A stretch of DNA of 64,000 bases from Sepiola atlantica (lineage: Eukaryota; Mollusca; Cephalopoda; Sepiida; Sepiolidae): positions 3,147,501 through 3,211,500 of the forward strand of contig OY744520.1 in assembly GCA_963556195.1 (NCBI GenBank), in the 5' to 3' direction. The notes below the pieces were generated by a model. The model was not told where the DNA came from and did no database searches. It saw only the letters and a list, made by a program, of their open reading frames with translations. The position numbers and the translations under genes are program-made. This document shows, in pieces, positions 1 to 11,718 of this stretch. The number at the start of each line of letters is the position of its first letter. Within the stretch, counting starts at the first letter, position 1.

Positions 1-843
<843 letters not shown>

Positions 844-911
<68 letters not shown>
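844..911. repeat. (AT)n then (AG)n microsatellite
   Basis: Pure (AT)n at 844-882 followed by (AG)n to 911. It lies just left of the U1 upstream block, the same place where U2, U3, U4 and U5 carry (AT)n. Confidence 0.97.
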
Positions 912-914
<3 letters not shown>

Positions 915-964
915 TGGGGGGAGAGATAGATAGATAGGTAGATAGAAAAAATATATATATCATT

Positions 965-2320
965 TTAAATGAGTTATCTTCTTCATTTGAAGTATTCTCT
1001 TTATTCGTCTTTTTCATTATTTCTTAAAGAATACCCTGGTTCGTACAAGTACTACGATGCCTTCTAAATTATAATGTACACTTCTACATCGCCAGTAGTT
1101 TATTAATTTTATTCCAAATTAAAAATTCCATGTATCAATACTACATATTATTGTTGTGTTTATTAGTATTTCTAACTGACGTAATTTCAGATCATCAATA
1201 TACAAGAGGTGATTAAGTGGTATTTTTTTAGCTGAATATCTTCGGAGTGCCATTATAAACATTACTTACTAGTTCCTATAGAGAGACTTTCTAGAAAACG
1301 ATTGTTTAAACTCTGATTCATTCAAAGGTTGTTATCTAAAGTCGACTTACAGTCTGAATTAATCAATTGCATTTGCCATGAAGTTCCGAATTTCGTCTGC
1401 TATTAAAAAAAAAAATATTAATAATTCAGGAGTGGACCCTTGTGTGCTATTCAATCCTGTAGTAGGTTCATGTCTTGATTGTTCTCACTGCTGTCTTTTA
1501 TTTCTCTCAGTATAATACGGTTGTATGCATATGTCATTCGTTGCTTGCCGGCGTCCTGTCATTTTCTTAGGAATGAAGTCAATCGATATAGAAGCACTGG
1601 TTGCTCTATCGTTAAATGGTGATGTTTTGTAGTAGATTTTTTTAGCCTGGATCTATGAGTTTCATCAGAGCATACTTTAGCCCAACTGGTCTTTTTTTTT
1701 AAACGCCTCGTCAGAGTTTCTACGTTTGTTAAATTTTCTCACACTATCGTCATCTTTTTATTAACAATTCTGTAATTTTAGCCGAAACTTATTGTTTAAT
1801 AATGCATTGGCATCGAAGTTAATATTTTGCAACTCTTTTTGTTTCTATTTCGTCCAATTATGTTTTGGTAAAATTAACTTTCGTCATTCTCAAATATTAA
1901 GATTTGTTTATATTGATGGAATTTCTATCACTATATGTTTACATTTCCTGATGGTATAGGCGCTTCACCCCCCTTTATGTTTCTTGGATAATGTCGCCTT
2001 TTATTTAAATATTTGTTATATTTCATCAATTATTAATCTTTAACCGAATTATATTCTATAGCTGATGAGTTTAGGTATTTTAATTTCGCTACAGTTTAGC
2101 TACTTATTCGATCTTTGTTGATTTTTACGAATAATTATTTCTATGTTTAGTATTGGACATGCATAGTCTACCCTAGAGAGTAAAAACTTATTCAGGTATG
2201 TAATATTGCATATTTACATGTGTAAGGGGAGAGTGTTAACTTATTCTGTTTCGTTGTATATATCAGGCAAGTATATAGAGATAGTAGCGTTTGCCGTTTA
2301 TGGAACCTGATATGTTTCTA
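965..2320. repeat. Upstream block, first copy (U1)
   Basis: This stretch is homologous to 11718-12480, 26570-27696, 38750-39900, 51195-51660 and 62470-62960. Landmarks are 'cgccagtagtttattaattt', 'gttgctctatcgttaaatgg', 'tagtattggacatgcatagt' and 'gatagtagcgtttgccgttt'. It normally lies between the (AT)n tract and the (ATT)n/tRNA-like/gene segment. A minus-strand reading frame seen in U3 and U4 is broken by stops here. No convincing gene. Confidence 0.8.
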
Positions 2321-2490
2321 CTGTATCCTGATATTTTGAAATGTAAAATGATTTTAGACTTTTATAACTAGCACTCGATAATTGAATTTTAGTCGACGTA
2401 CATTTAACTGATTTTGATTACCAAATTCAGTTCCTGTCGTTTTCTCTTAATTCAACAATGTTGATACTGAATATAATGCAATTAATTAGT
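2320..2490. pseudogene. 3'-UTR scar of a collapsed array unit
   Basis: This piece matches the 3' part of the gene transcript, not the upstream block around it. It carries 'tgtaaaatgattttagactt', 'tagcactcgataattgaatt' and 'cgacgtacatttaactgatt', as at about 5050-5120, 41820-41890 and 53440-53510. It is fused on the left to an upstream block that stops just after 'gcgtttgccgtttatgg', and on the right to a second upstream block. The simplest reading is a former gene unit reduced by deletion to a 3'-UTR fragment. Confidence 0.7.
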
Positions 2491-3221
2491 ATGCTGTTTT
2501 TAAGTAGATTATTTGAGCTTGGATCTATGAGTTGCATCGGAGCATACTGTAGCCCAACTGGTGTTTTTTGTTACATGTTCTCACACTATCATCATGTTCT
2601 TATTAACAATTCTTTAATTTGATCTGGATGTTGTCGTTTAATCATGAATTACCATCAGAGTGACTAGTTTTATATTTCTCAACTCGTTTTTTCCCCATTC
2701 AGTTATGTTTTGGTAACATTGACTTTCGTTATTCTAAAATATAGAATTTCTATCTCTATCTTTTCAAATGTCCTCATGTCATAGGCACTTCGGCTCTCTT
2801 CATGTTTCTTGGACAATGTCACCTGTTATTGAAATAATTATTATCTTCCATCAATCATTAACTAATTAACGGAACTCAGTGCTATAGTTTCTACTTTTAG
2901 TTATTTCATTATGTTACAGCTTAGCTACTTATCCGAACTATGTTGATATTTACAAGAGGATATATGTATCTATAGTATTGAACGTGACTATTTGGCCCTA
3001 CTAGATACAAAATTACACAGGTCTGTAAAAGTGTATCTTCATATATGTAATGGGAGATTGTTAACCTATTCTTTTCATTTAATATATCAGGACAGTATAT
3101 AGAGATAGTAGTGCTTGCGGTTAATGATGTCCTGATATGTTTCGTACTGTTTCTCCTCTGTGTGTCTTTTAATACCATTGCCAGCCGGTTTATATTATCA
3201 TTATTTCCACCATCATTATCA
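2491..3221. repeat. Upstream block, second copy (U1)
   Basis: It restarts with 'tttttaagtagattatttga' (compare 27047 and 1633) and repeats the landmarks 'atcctcatgtcataggcac' and 'gatagtagtgcttgcggtta'. It runs directly into the (ATT)n tract that precedes gene copy C1. No gene recognised. Confidence 0.75.
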
Positions 3222-3286
<65 letters not shown>

Positions 3287-3510
3287 GTAAAAAGACCATT
3301 AATATGATTATTTTAGATAATATTATTAGTATCAATAATAATTATTATTATAAAAATGATCATTATATAATTATGATAAATAATAATAATATTATTATTA
3401 TTAATGAAATTAATGATACTATTATTATCAATATTATTATTATTTATGATAATAACATTATTATTAATTATAATGATGTCAATAATATCAATAATACAAC
3501 ACATATCAGA
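3222..3510. repeat. (ATT)n and A/T low-complexity tract (U1)
   Basis: Pure (ATT)n at 3222-3285, then about 220 bp of almost pure A/T built from 'aataat', 'attatt' and 'gatatcaata'-like words. Homologous tracts precede every gene copy (12540-12760, 29022-29290, 40024-40300, 51744-51940, 63440-63720). Asparagine/isoleucine-rich ORFs in this tract on both strands are composition artefacts. Confidence 0.95.
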
Positions 3511-3558
3511 AATATCGTTTATCAATTGCAGAATCTTCAGAAAATGTACGTTAATGTG

Positions 3559-3640
3559 AGGATACTATAGCGGAGTGTTTACCGCGACGCGCATTAGTGA
3601 TTCCACAGTCCCGTGTTCGAATCTTGTTTGGTCCGTTAAG
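3559..3640 (+). other. tRNA-like element with Pol III boxes (U1)
   Basis: 'tagcggagtg' (3568-3577) resembles an A box and 'gtgttcgaatc' (3613-3623) is a near-consensus B box. The spacing of about 45 bp fits a tRNA-derived SINE head. A full cloverleaf with a 7-bp acceptor stem is not evident, so it is not called a tRNA gene. The element sits about 0.7 kb before the gene ATG, as in all other units. Confidence 0.6.
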
Positions 3641-4180
3641 CTACGTAGAACCAATTTCATTCGAGAGGTTAGAAATCTTCATGGTACTACTTGTTGTTCT
3701 GTTTATCTATCTTTGATTGTTACATTCTTAGACTCCAATTACTCATTGACAAATAAATGCTAACGACTCATTAGATCATCATGATCAGAAAAAAATATAT
3801 TCACAATCAACAAGTGGCGCATTGTAGATAGTTAGGGAATCAAATTATATATCGATTATCTACTGTTATAATCTAAACTAGAATTATTAATAGTTTCAAT
3901 ATATTTTTTTGTGCTGATGATTATCTATTGCAATTCCAATAGTACCGCATTATATTCAGTCGATTATTTCTATGAGTATAAATAATCAGCAAAATACGTG
4001 CGTGAATATTTGTCTGAATATAATATACGAACTCGTATGGATTACTTATATTTGTATCTTATACTCTTTTTAAATTTCCTCCTTCAATGTGATGGGCTCG
4101 AACTTATTTTTTTCTGAATTCAAGTTGCATAAATCTAAAAAACGACAGAACACACATAACAGTGAATGGAATTGCCCGAT
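3641..4180. other. Spacer between tRNA-like element and promoter (U1)
   Basis: About 540 bp conserved in order with U2-U5. Landmarks are 'caagtggcgcattgtagat' near 3809, 'tgttataatctaaactagaa' near 3863, and 'ggaattgcccgattcgatg' at 4166-4185 just before the promoter. It may hold the body of a tRNA-derived SINE. No ORF of note. Confidence 0.6.
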
Positions 4181-4185
4181 TCGAT

Positions 4186-4240
4186 GCTTAAATGTGCTTG
4201 GTTAAAATATGGTTTACATTTGATATGAATAAAATATTCC
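4186..4240 (+). promoter_or_regulatory. Decayed promoter of copy C1
   Basis: Aligned with U2-U5, the inverted CCAAT box reads 'cttgg' instead of 'attgg' (4196-4200). The TATA box 'tataaata' of U3-U5 reads 'tatgaata' (4224-4231). Both core elements are therefore altered only in this copy, so C1 may be weakly transcribed or silent. Confidence 0.5.
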
Positions 4241-4297
4241 GCCAAGTCGATTTCATTGCAAAGTTTGCAGATAGAAAAAAACAATAGACCATTTATT

Positions 4298-4546
4298 ATG
4301 GAGATTCAGGCTTCTGTTATGGAGGTGATGAAAGCCAAACGCGCTGCGATTCCTAAGATCAAGGGGCCGGTTCCCCCTAAAAAAACCGACGTCGATTACA
4401 AAACTCCGGTCTATAGCCTTCTGATTACGATGTTTATTCTAATTCTTGTCGGTGTTATTTGGTATAGCTACTCTCTCCCAGAGAAGCAAGCAAACGCAAT
4501 GAATGTGGATGAACGTTCCACATCTGATGATGCTATTGCTCAGTGA
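4298..4546 (+). CDS. Small single-pass membrane protein, copy C1 (82 aa)
   Basis: The first ATG of the conserved frame is chosen. The longer frame beginning upstream at TTG is not used, because copy C5 starts exactly at this ATG. Layout: a basic N-terminus (residues 12-35 carry KAKR, PKIKG, PPKK), one hydrophobic segment at about 38-58 (VYSLLITMFILILVGVIW), and an acidic C-tail ending SDDAIAQ. There is no cleavable signal peptide. The positive-inside rule predicts N-terminus in the cytosol and C-terminus outside. Copy-specific changes are Thr30, Arg73, Thr75 and a final Gln. I do not recognise the family and assign no function. Both promoter boxes are altered here, but the frame is intact and the downstream AATAAA is kept. 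Confidence 0.62.
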   Translation: MEIQASVMEVMKAKRAAIPKIKGPVPPKKTDVDYKTPVYSLLITMFILILVGVIWYSYSLPEKQANAMNVDERSTSDDAIAQ

Positions 4547-5350
4547 GAATGTTTTTGCTACACAAAAACAAAAAATACGCCTACCTCCAGCGAAAAAAAA
4601 AATGCCAATCCGTTAAACGTAGGATTCCATCTAAGTGTTAATGCCAATATTGAATATAAACGGAGAGAATGTTTCCATGTACAATTTTACCATTTGATTC
4701 CAAGGAATGTGATTGTTAAAATGTGTATGGGTATATGGTTTCTCGAGACTTGTATATCTAGATTCAACTATTTTCTAACCGTATGTATTCCACACTGTAA
4801 TCGTCTCTAATGCAACTTATACACAGGAGTTGATCGTAGTGCTTTCCCTTTCGTGTGAACTTTCAAATATATTTCAAATCATAGAACACTTTGTATTTGA
4901 CGCAACTTTTAACATGTCTCACGTGACAATACATACACACTAAGTTATTTTAGTGTCACATTTAAATTTGTACATTTTCGTTTTCTAAATACTTCATCTA
5001 ACATCGTCAAAATGTAATTTTCAATTAAATTAATACTGATATTTTGAAATGTAAAATGATTTTAAACTTTCATAACTAACACTCGATAATTGAATTTTAG
5101 TCGAACATTTAACTGATTGTGATTACAAAATTCAGTTTCACTCGTACTCTCCAACATCTACAATGTTCCTACTGTAGATCATGCAACTAATTGCTTACAT
5201 TGATTGCCTTCTAACTTTTCTTTTTTGTGAATATTACAAAACTTTTTATTCGGCATGGAAAGACTCTTGTACCGTTCTGTACTGGTTGGAAATGTGTTCA
5301 ACTTTTCATTCGCTAGTACACTGTTGCAAATAAAAGCTTAACACTTAGTA
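4547..5350 (+). other. 3' UTR of C1 with poly(A) signal at 5329-5334
   Basis: The stretch is alignable with all other units. It starts 'tgagaatgttttt', carries the conserved block 'gacgcaacttttaacatg' plus 'cacgtgacaatacata' (4898-4935), and ends at AATAAA (5329-5334) within 'ttgcaaataaaagct'. A GT/T-rich run follows at 5350-5370. ATG-to-AATAAA distance is 1031 bp, against 1014-1034 bp in the others, which supports a real transcript end. Confidence 0.65.
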
Positions 5351-5838
5351 ATGTTTTTGTTTTGTTTTTAATTTTAACGTGTTCATTCAGTTTTTAAGCT
5401 TTGCTTCATTAAGATAATTTGTAAACTGATTTTAATCAACATGCTGTATATATATATCTATTTGGTATGTTTACATTCATGTAATCATTTGCTTTTTGCA
5501 CATTTCTACTAGAATTAAGCTTGTATAATGTCACTCTTATTAAAATATTTACTTTTAAGTAGTGACATCAAGCGCCATTGATATTTATAGCTTGATATGT
5601 TATTCAACGTGGTATTCTTGTCCTCACGATTCATTGCGATGGTACAATAAGGTTTAAGTTCTATCATCGTCTGTTTGCATCGCACTAATAACCGTAGTCT
5701 CTGGTGGTTAATACTAAAGACCATTCATTACAAATTAGTCACTGTTCTAGTGAAGTCCCAACTAGATTACGTAAAATTCTAATCTTCCACGTAAAATTCT
5801 AAGAATTAACTTGGATCATGAAGAAGAAAGTAAAGATC

Positions 5839-5871
<33 letters not shown>

Positions 5872-6794
5872 GAGGGGGGCGTCATTAACATTTAACTTAA
5901 TTCATTTTTCTTGTATACATATTTTCTTTGGGAGAAATGTGTATGTCAGACTAAAAATGACTATTTTAAAACTTATTAAATTATTGACGGCATCACAAAC
6001 ATTACGTGCGTACACTTTTGAAATTACATTTACTTTACAATGAAACAAATGTATAAACACCATCTCACATGTTTAGGGATAAAATATTTTGTCTTCAAAT
6101 TTACATGCAATTCCGTCATGAAACTAATATCTTCTGAGTTCGTCCAATTGTTGTAGGAATATAAATCGTTCATGTTAACTAGTTATATTGTACAATATTT
6201 ATTTTAATACATTAGAATAACTACTAGTGTCAAAATAAACTTACAGAACTTGAATTAATATATTGGAAGTAAATCCAGAAATATTTTATAAATTCAAATC
6301 GAGCAATAATCTTAACTATCACTTCGCCGTAATCAGTGTATTAGCTTACATTATTTCGTTTGGACAGACATTCTTTAATTCAAGTCTGGTTCGAAAATAT
6401 CTTCAAAGTATATAGTTCAGAAATGCCACACTCTTCAGGTGACGATATATATGAAGTAAACTTGTAGTAATTAAGAATCAATACTGACTATATTATTTTA
6501 ATAACATTGTTTTAATAATTTAAAATATATAGCGTTAAAGTAAGCTTGACAATAACTACTAATAAAAGGCAATGATAGAACTGCAATTGAACAAGTATTT
6601 TAATAACCATAATTCAACGTTGTAGGAAATTTATCTAGGATGTTTTCGTTGACGTTAAATAAAAAGTAAAAATGTGGCGATTGTGTAAAAATTGCCATAA
6701 AAAGTGAGTTTAGAACGCGTGATTAAAGGGTTATTCGAATCAAGTTTTGACCTGTTTTACAAAAAAGACGTTTTTCGTATATCTTCGTACGCTT
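5351..6794. other. Flank between gene and LINE region (U1)
   Basis: Conserved with U2-U5. It includes a poly(T) run at 5841-5870 that the other units lack or hold only in short form. At 5957-6043 a 28-codon ORF begins MTILKLIKLL, the U1 version of the small hydrophobic ORF best seen at 44213-44386. The flank is shortened here: the Jockey-a fragment present in U2-U4 is missing, with a junction near 6793. No other gene is visible. Confidence 0.6.
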
Positions 6795-8234
6795 GACAAT
6801 AAGCTTCAGCTTATCTGAAGATTTTGGTCAGAGTTCTTTCGAATCAGTTGCAGGCTGTTATTGGTGAATTTATTGAACACGATCAGAACTATACTGTGAA
6901 GGGAAGATCGATTCAGAACAACTTGCATTAGATACGCACGATCTTAGAAAGGCTACAAGACGACACCGAAGCCCCGCTGATCAATTTAGACCAGTGCAAA
7001 GCTTTTGACAAGGTCGGCCATCTGTTGTTTGGATCTGGTTTTTAAGACAGCCGGTGTTACAGAAGACTTCCACAGATTGCCTTCCATGCTGTATCGTCGC
7101 CCAATTGCAATGGTGAAGGTAAATGGGATGCAATCGGAATCGTCTGCTGTTTCTCGGTCGGTACATCATGAGTTGCAGACTTTCTCCTCTGGAGCAATTC
7201 TTTCGCAAACTGGAGCCAGGCGAGGCTGGACTGGCCCTACACCGTATTGCTCTGCCTGGGTTTGTATGTATGCCGATGATGTTACCATTTTAGTTTTGAG
7301 CCGAGACATTTTCACGGTAACTAAGACATTCCAATGGTATAAAGAAGTAAACAGGGGACGTTGTCAACCTTGTCAAATCCAATGGCCTTATGTTGGCTGC
7401 CTGGAGTGGCACGGCTGCTCTTTCGGGCCTTTTCAATTGGTCAGATGACCCGGTAAGAATCCTTAGCGAGGAGTGTGGACCGTTTCATAAGCTTGAAAAG
7501 AATTGGTCGGAAGTCTAGTCTAAGGTCGATGGGTATGTAATGATTTTGCGTTTAAAGGGACATTCTCGTAAAGGTCGAGTTGAGACCTACGCCAGGTACG
7601 TCTTTCCCCTTATCCTTTACTGATTGGCTGTATTACCTCTGCTTGTAGACTGTATGCTTTTCTCCATTTTCTGGGAGGAAGAATAAACCGCTAGTCTGTA
7701 GACGAGCATGTACTCAACGTTCGGTTGTTGGGGGCTTGGGAATGCCCGACTGGCGACCCATTTATATGCCGAGATCTCTAGTGTAGAATTTTGACCAAAG
7801 GTTTAGCGTGGGGCATGTGGTTGCGAAGGCTTTACTCAACCTCATCATATAAAACTTTGCCGAATGCCGTCGTAAGCCAAGGGGCCAATCACGGTTCTTC
7901 AACGAATGCGAGCTGCGCTTAGAGTGCTGCCTGGGTTCAGTGACCTCGCCCGGTCCCGGAAAACACTATATCGAAAATTACTGGTGGCGACCGCTTCGGA
8001 TCAACTTGGGGCGACTTGGATTGTCATAAGAGGAAGTTCGCTCTCAGTGGAATTGGGCGCCAGGTCGAGACCATTATAAGAGTATTGGTTTGTTAATGTG
8101 GTACTCCTCCATGGTATCGCTTCAGTATTGGTATGGACTTAGATTCTTTTTGTTCACGTTATAAGGAATATGCAATCGAAACGGCCAAGCACGCTTTTGT
8201 AAACTGCTCTAAGCTTCGTTAATACTTGACGTAT
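6795..8234 (+). pseudogene. Tx1/L1-like LINE reverse transcriptase, 5' part (U1)
   Basis: Reverse-transcriptase relic broken by stops and frameshifts. It shows NLDQCKAFDKVGHL (about 6985-7024), LYRRPIAMVKVNGMQSESS (about 7090-7150) and an intact active-site box MYADDVTILVLSRD (about 7265-7308). It then shows the C-terminal region with 'LDPFCPRC'-like zinc-knuckle remnants near 8135-8215. Family knowledge: this is the ORF2 layout of Tx1-clade LINEs. The element is cut by the solo LTR at 8235. It is higher in GC than the surroundings. Confidence 0.8.
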
Positions 8235-8681
8235 TGTTGGATAATGCCCCTATGGTAATAGACGTATCTGTTGGAAATCGTGGGTTTGACTTGCGCAAAT
8301 TAACGCGGGGTGAACCCGAAAGTCGAGTGCAGAATAGAGCATGTCCTCACAGTCAGAAATCACAGACGTGACAAGGTCACCGTGTGACGAGATCCCAGAT
8401 CAAGGGTCAATAGGCACCTGCGAGATGCTCTGTGACGTCACAGGCCTTTGCGTGGGAAACAGAGGGATCCGTGCCGTCACTTGTTCTTCGTGAGAAGCGG
8501 GGTTTAGTCAGTGTGGGGTTTGGAGGCGAACTGATGAGACGTGATTGTAACCATGTTAACTACAACATATAAGGGAAATATTTCCCTAAGAAAATACAGG
8601 CGAGATATATATCCTTTCCCACCTCTATAGATGGTTAAGGAAATAATTGTTAAGTAACTACGATGTGGTAGTAATTTGCTT

Positions 8682-8716
<35 letters not shown>

Positions 8717-9088
8717 TACTCTCTCTCTCTCTCTATCGACGTAGTGAATGTCTCACAACTGATTAAATAACTAACGCTTTTAATACAAAGAATTGAAAGA
8801 TAAAAGGAGTGTTGTTTGGTGAGTCGGGAAGGAAGCTTTTGTTGCAGACAACGGACGGAGTGGTTCACGGCAAAAAGGAAATAAGAAATAATTCATCCAC
8901 TAGACGACATCAAGACGGTGACCCTCTACACGGCGAGGGAGAAATCAAATAGTATGCAAACAATATATGAACTATGTTATTTATGATGTTGTACAAATGA
9001 CGAGTATTACATGTGAACTGCCGCGGCCCGTACCGGGACTAGTATAGTAACCGGGTAAGCCATGACCAAAGAGTAGGGGTATGCAACA
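8235..9088. mobile_element. Solo LTR inserted in Tx1 relic (U1)
   Basis: It starts 'tgttggataatgcccc' and ends 'ggggtatgcaaca', so the ends are TGTTG...CAACA. It is flanked by perfect 4-bp duplications GTAT (8231-8234 and 9089-9092). The U2 Tx1 copy gives the empty site 'ggacgtatgtcaacgagg' (20927-20944). Length is 854 bp, with no internal coding region. A (CT)n tract lies inside at 8681-8734. The ends and 4-bp duplication fit a Ty3/gypsy- or BEL-type LTR; which one cannot be told. Confidence 0.88.
8681..8734. repeat. (CT)n microsatellite
   Basis: Nearly pure CT run inside the solo LTR, interrupted twice. Confidence 0.95.
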
Positions 9089-9910
9089 GTATGTCAACGA
9101 GGTGACGGCTCGCATCGTTCCCGCGCACGTGACGTGACTTGATTTAACATTCGTGGGCTTCAACATAGTCTACTTGTGGCCCATGGCAAGACGAATGGTT
9201 TTTCTTTCGATTTAAGCCGTAACTTGACTAGTAGTGTGGACTTCACGCTTAGAAATTAGGCGTGGTGGCGCGTTGTCTTCTCATTACGATTTCATTTCGT
9301 ATTGAAAGCATCAGCTTTAAATCAAAATTAAATATGAGAGAAAGAGTTTGTTTACCTCACTATTAAAAAGTAGGTGGAACACACCGCTAGTTCATGCGCG
9401 TTTATACAAAGTAAGATTTGAGTTTGTGTTCTCTGTCTAAGCATAGCACACATCGATCTTAGGTCTTACATGTTGACCCTTATTTTATATCCACGTGTAA
9501 CATCTGTCACTCCAGCAAGTAGTACACATGAGTCATCTGTTCCTATCTTTAGTTTAGGTGTCAGAACTCCTCCCTGATGCCCGCTCCCCGATTTAATTAA
9601 TCCCTGATCCGCCCTAATGGGATTTATCTTGTAGGACACCGCACATCCCTAAATAAAAGGATGATTTCTTTTGTCCTGTAGGCAACGCCCACTTCGACTT
9701 AATAGCTAGCTCTCTATTTTTCGGTCTTACCGGAAGACAACGAGCAGTTCATACCTTAGATAGAATGGGAAGGTCCTACTAACCTACCATAATTAGCATT
9801 TTATTCTGTGCGTTATTTTTTTATCCCTTTTATTTTAATTTATTTTGGGGAAATTTTTTGTTCTCCCACTGCCAATATCATACCCATTCTATAAATTTTT
9901 GTAAATAAAA
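9089..9910 (+). pseudogene. Tx1-like LINE, 3' part and tail (U1)
   Basis: It resumes the interrupted C-terminal region ('tgtcaacgaggtgacggctc'), reads through a degenerate match to the 20930-21280 protein segment, and continues into the 3' end. That end is shared by all Tx1 copies: 'ctccctgatgcccgctcccc', 'gacaacgagcagttcatacc', 'taaccataattagcatttta'-like, then 'tttgtaaataaaaatcatca'. The frame is disrupted. Confidence 0.75.
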
Positions 9911-10130
9911 ATCATCAAACCACCTGGAGTTATTTAAATTAGCTTAGTCAATAGAGGAAATGTGGTATGGTGGTGATTGAAACTAGTTTTAAGGAATAAA
10001 CCAGAGGACGGGGTCTGACAAATATTTACCCCCATACCCATTTTGGCCTTGTGATCTTTTATATTTTTCTTAAAAATGTAAAAACTATTAAGATAAATAA
10101 AATGTACTATTTTTCGATTCTAATTTTAGA
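9911..10130. other. Tx1 3' flank (U1)
   Basis: Shared with 21780-21980, 22890-23105, 35600-35825 and 48450-48665 ('gtggtattgtggtgattgaa' motif). It may be LINE 3' UTR or co-duplicated flank. No gene. Confidence 0.5.
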
Positions 10131-10545
10131 GAGGTGTTTAGGTATTGTAATATATGTTCTTTGTTCATGATATAATCCTTCTAGGCATTACGTCTTTTTT
10201 TTTTTAGAGGTATGAACTTCGTGTAGTATCTGTTCTGTGGTCATGATACCATCCTCTCAGGCATTACGCCATCTTTTTGTAGGTGTAGAGGTAGTGTAGT
10301 ATCGGTTCTGTTTTCATAATACCTTGCACACAGGCATTACATCTTTCTCTTTTGTATGTGTGGGTATGTAGTATGGGTTCTTTTGTCATGAGACAATCTC
10401 CCCAGAAATTCCTTCTTCCATTTTTGAGATGTGTGAAGGTAGTGTAGTATCTTTTCTGTTGCCATGATACCATCCTCTCAGGGATACCTTCTTTTCTATG
10501 GTGGTGTAAAGATAGTTTAGTATATTTTCTGCTTGCATATATTTG
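10130..10545. repeat. 74-bp minisatellite array (U1)
   Basis: About five and a half monomers of 70-75 bp share 'gtgtagtatctgttctg', 'tcatgataccatcct', 'caggcattacgtc' and a T-rich end. Monomers starting near 10131, 10206, 10279, 10354, 10426 and 10501 are diverged from each other. Corresponding arrays occur at 23105-23690, 35825-36400 and 48665-49235. Confidence 0.85.
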
Positions 10546-11679
10546 CTAATATTACAAATGGATAATGTGTATCTCTGTAAGCTGAAACTATAGCATTACT
10601 ATATGTTTAATCCCACTCTATTACTATATCTATGTTGTTTGGTGTAGTAGAATACGTAATACGGTAATGATAACATGATCATTCTTTTTTGAGGATCTAG
10701 TGCGGTATCTGTCTGTACTAATAGTACGATTCCTCGAGGCATAACCTCCTATATTCTCACAGCATGGAGCATATGTTTCTGTATCATATACACTTTAAAA
10801 GATATTCAACCACGTATTATTGCTAGTTCTAGTGATATATCAACATATAGAGCGAGTGCGAATACTGGCGAAGCACAATTTTCCCTTTCTCTTTGAACAG
10901 CGTGTACGCTAGAATGATATAAAATATATAATCTTAAGCATTTTTAAATTTAATGATAGAATAGAAGAATATAGTTTGCATTCGAAGACATATTCAATAA
11001 ATATATTTGAACCTAATTGGACAGAAATGGGTTGAGTGTTCATGCCAGTTAGGTTCTGTTAACGATTGAAAGCAAGCGTACGGGTTTCGATACGGAACAG
11101 GTTAATAATCGTTCATCCAACTAAACAGAGCCTCGTGTTCTTACAATTATTAGCATTACCGTATTTATGATGTTTCAAATTACTTTCAAATCTCTGTTAA
11201 GTTCCATGTTATTACATAGGACGGCGCCATCTACAAATGGGAATATGTTTTTTTTTAATATTGTCGACTATATTCATATGGACTTCTTGGTTGGATCAAT
11301 TGGTATATTTGTAGTTCAATATGTAAGACGATGTAAAATCAATTTGTTGGAGAAGTCTTATTAATAGTCCATGTAATTTATTATCTTTCCATTTTACTTT
11401 GTTTACCTTCTATTATCCGTATTGTTCATATCAACGTTGCTTTTTATGTCGGCATTCCTTTGCTTTATATTTTATCATTCATCTTCGGATTTCTTCGAAT
11501 CAGTTACTACACTCTGAAGAATACAGTGAGCAAGGCACTGTTTCTAGTTTCCTCCTAACATGACAGAGGTTTCTTAGCTTTTATTGTGTCCAGTTTTTGA
11601 AAGGTCTTATTGTTTTACCAATGTACTGTCGATTTGTTAATGTATTTTTTAGTTAATTGCTCGAATTATGATATATATC

Positions 11680-11682
<3 letters not shown>
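10546..11682. other. Flank between minisatellite and (AT)n (U1)
   Basis: Homologous to 23690-24839, 36400-36984 and 49235-50437. Landmarks are 'gataatgtgtatctctgtaa', 'actggcgaagcacaat' and 'gtacgggtttcgatacgga'. An ORF at 11167-11364 (65 codons) is hydrophobic but not conserved in frame in the sister units. No gene supported. Confidence 0.6.

Positions 11683-11717
<35 letters not shown>
11683..11717. repeat. (AT)n microsatellite (U1/U2 boundary)
   Basis: It follows 'gctcgaattatgatatata', the same word that precedes the (AT)n of U3, U4 and U5. The tracts are therefore copies of one ancestral microsatellite with different present lengths. Confidence 0.97.

Positions 11718-11718
<1 letters not shown>

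Noticed and set aside
3160..3570. Asn/Ile-rich ORFs in the (ATT)n tracts (also at 12428, 28817, 39841, 51623, 63273)
   Set aside because: Low-complexity A/T words open in several frames on both strands; composition artefacts.
3559..3640. A functional tRNA gene
   Set aside because: A and B boxes are present, but no convincing acceptor stem or anticodon arm can be folded, and the family is repeated.
4256..4297. Fourteen-codon N-terminal extension of C1, C2 and C4 starting at TTG
   Set aside because: There is no ATG and C5 lacks the open extension. The first ATG lies 67 bp after the TATA box in most copies.
10130..10545. CRISPR-like appearance of regularly spaced repeats
   Set aside because: Contiguous diverged 74-bp monomers without unique spacers, in animal DNA: a minisatellite.
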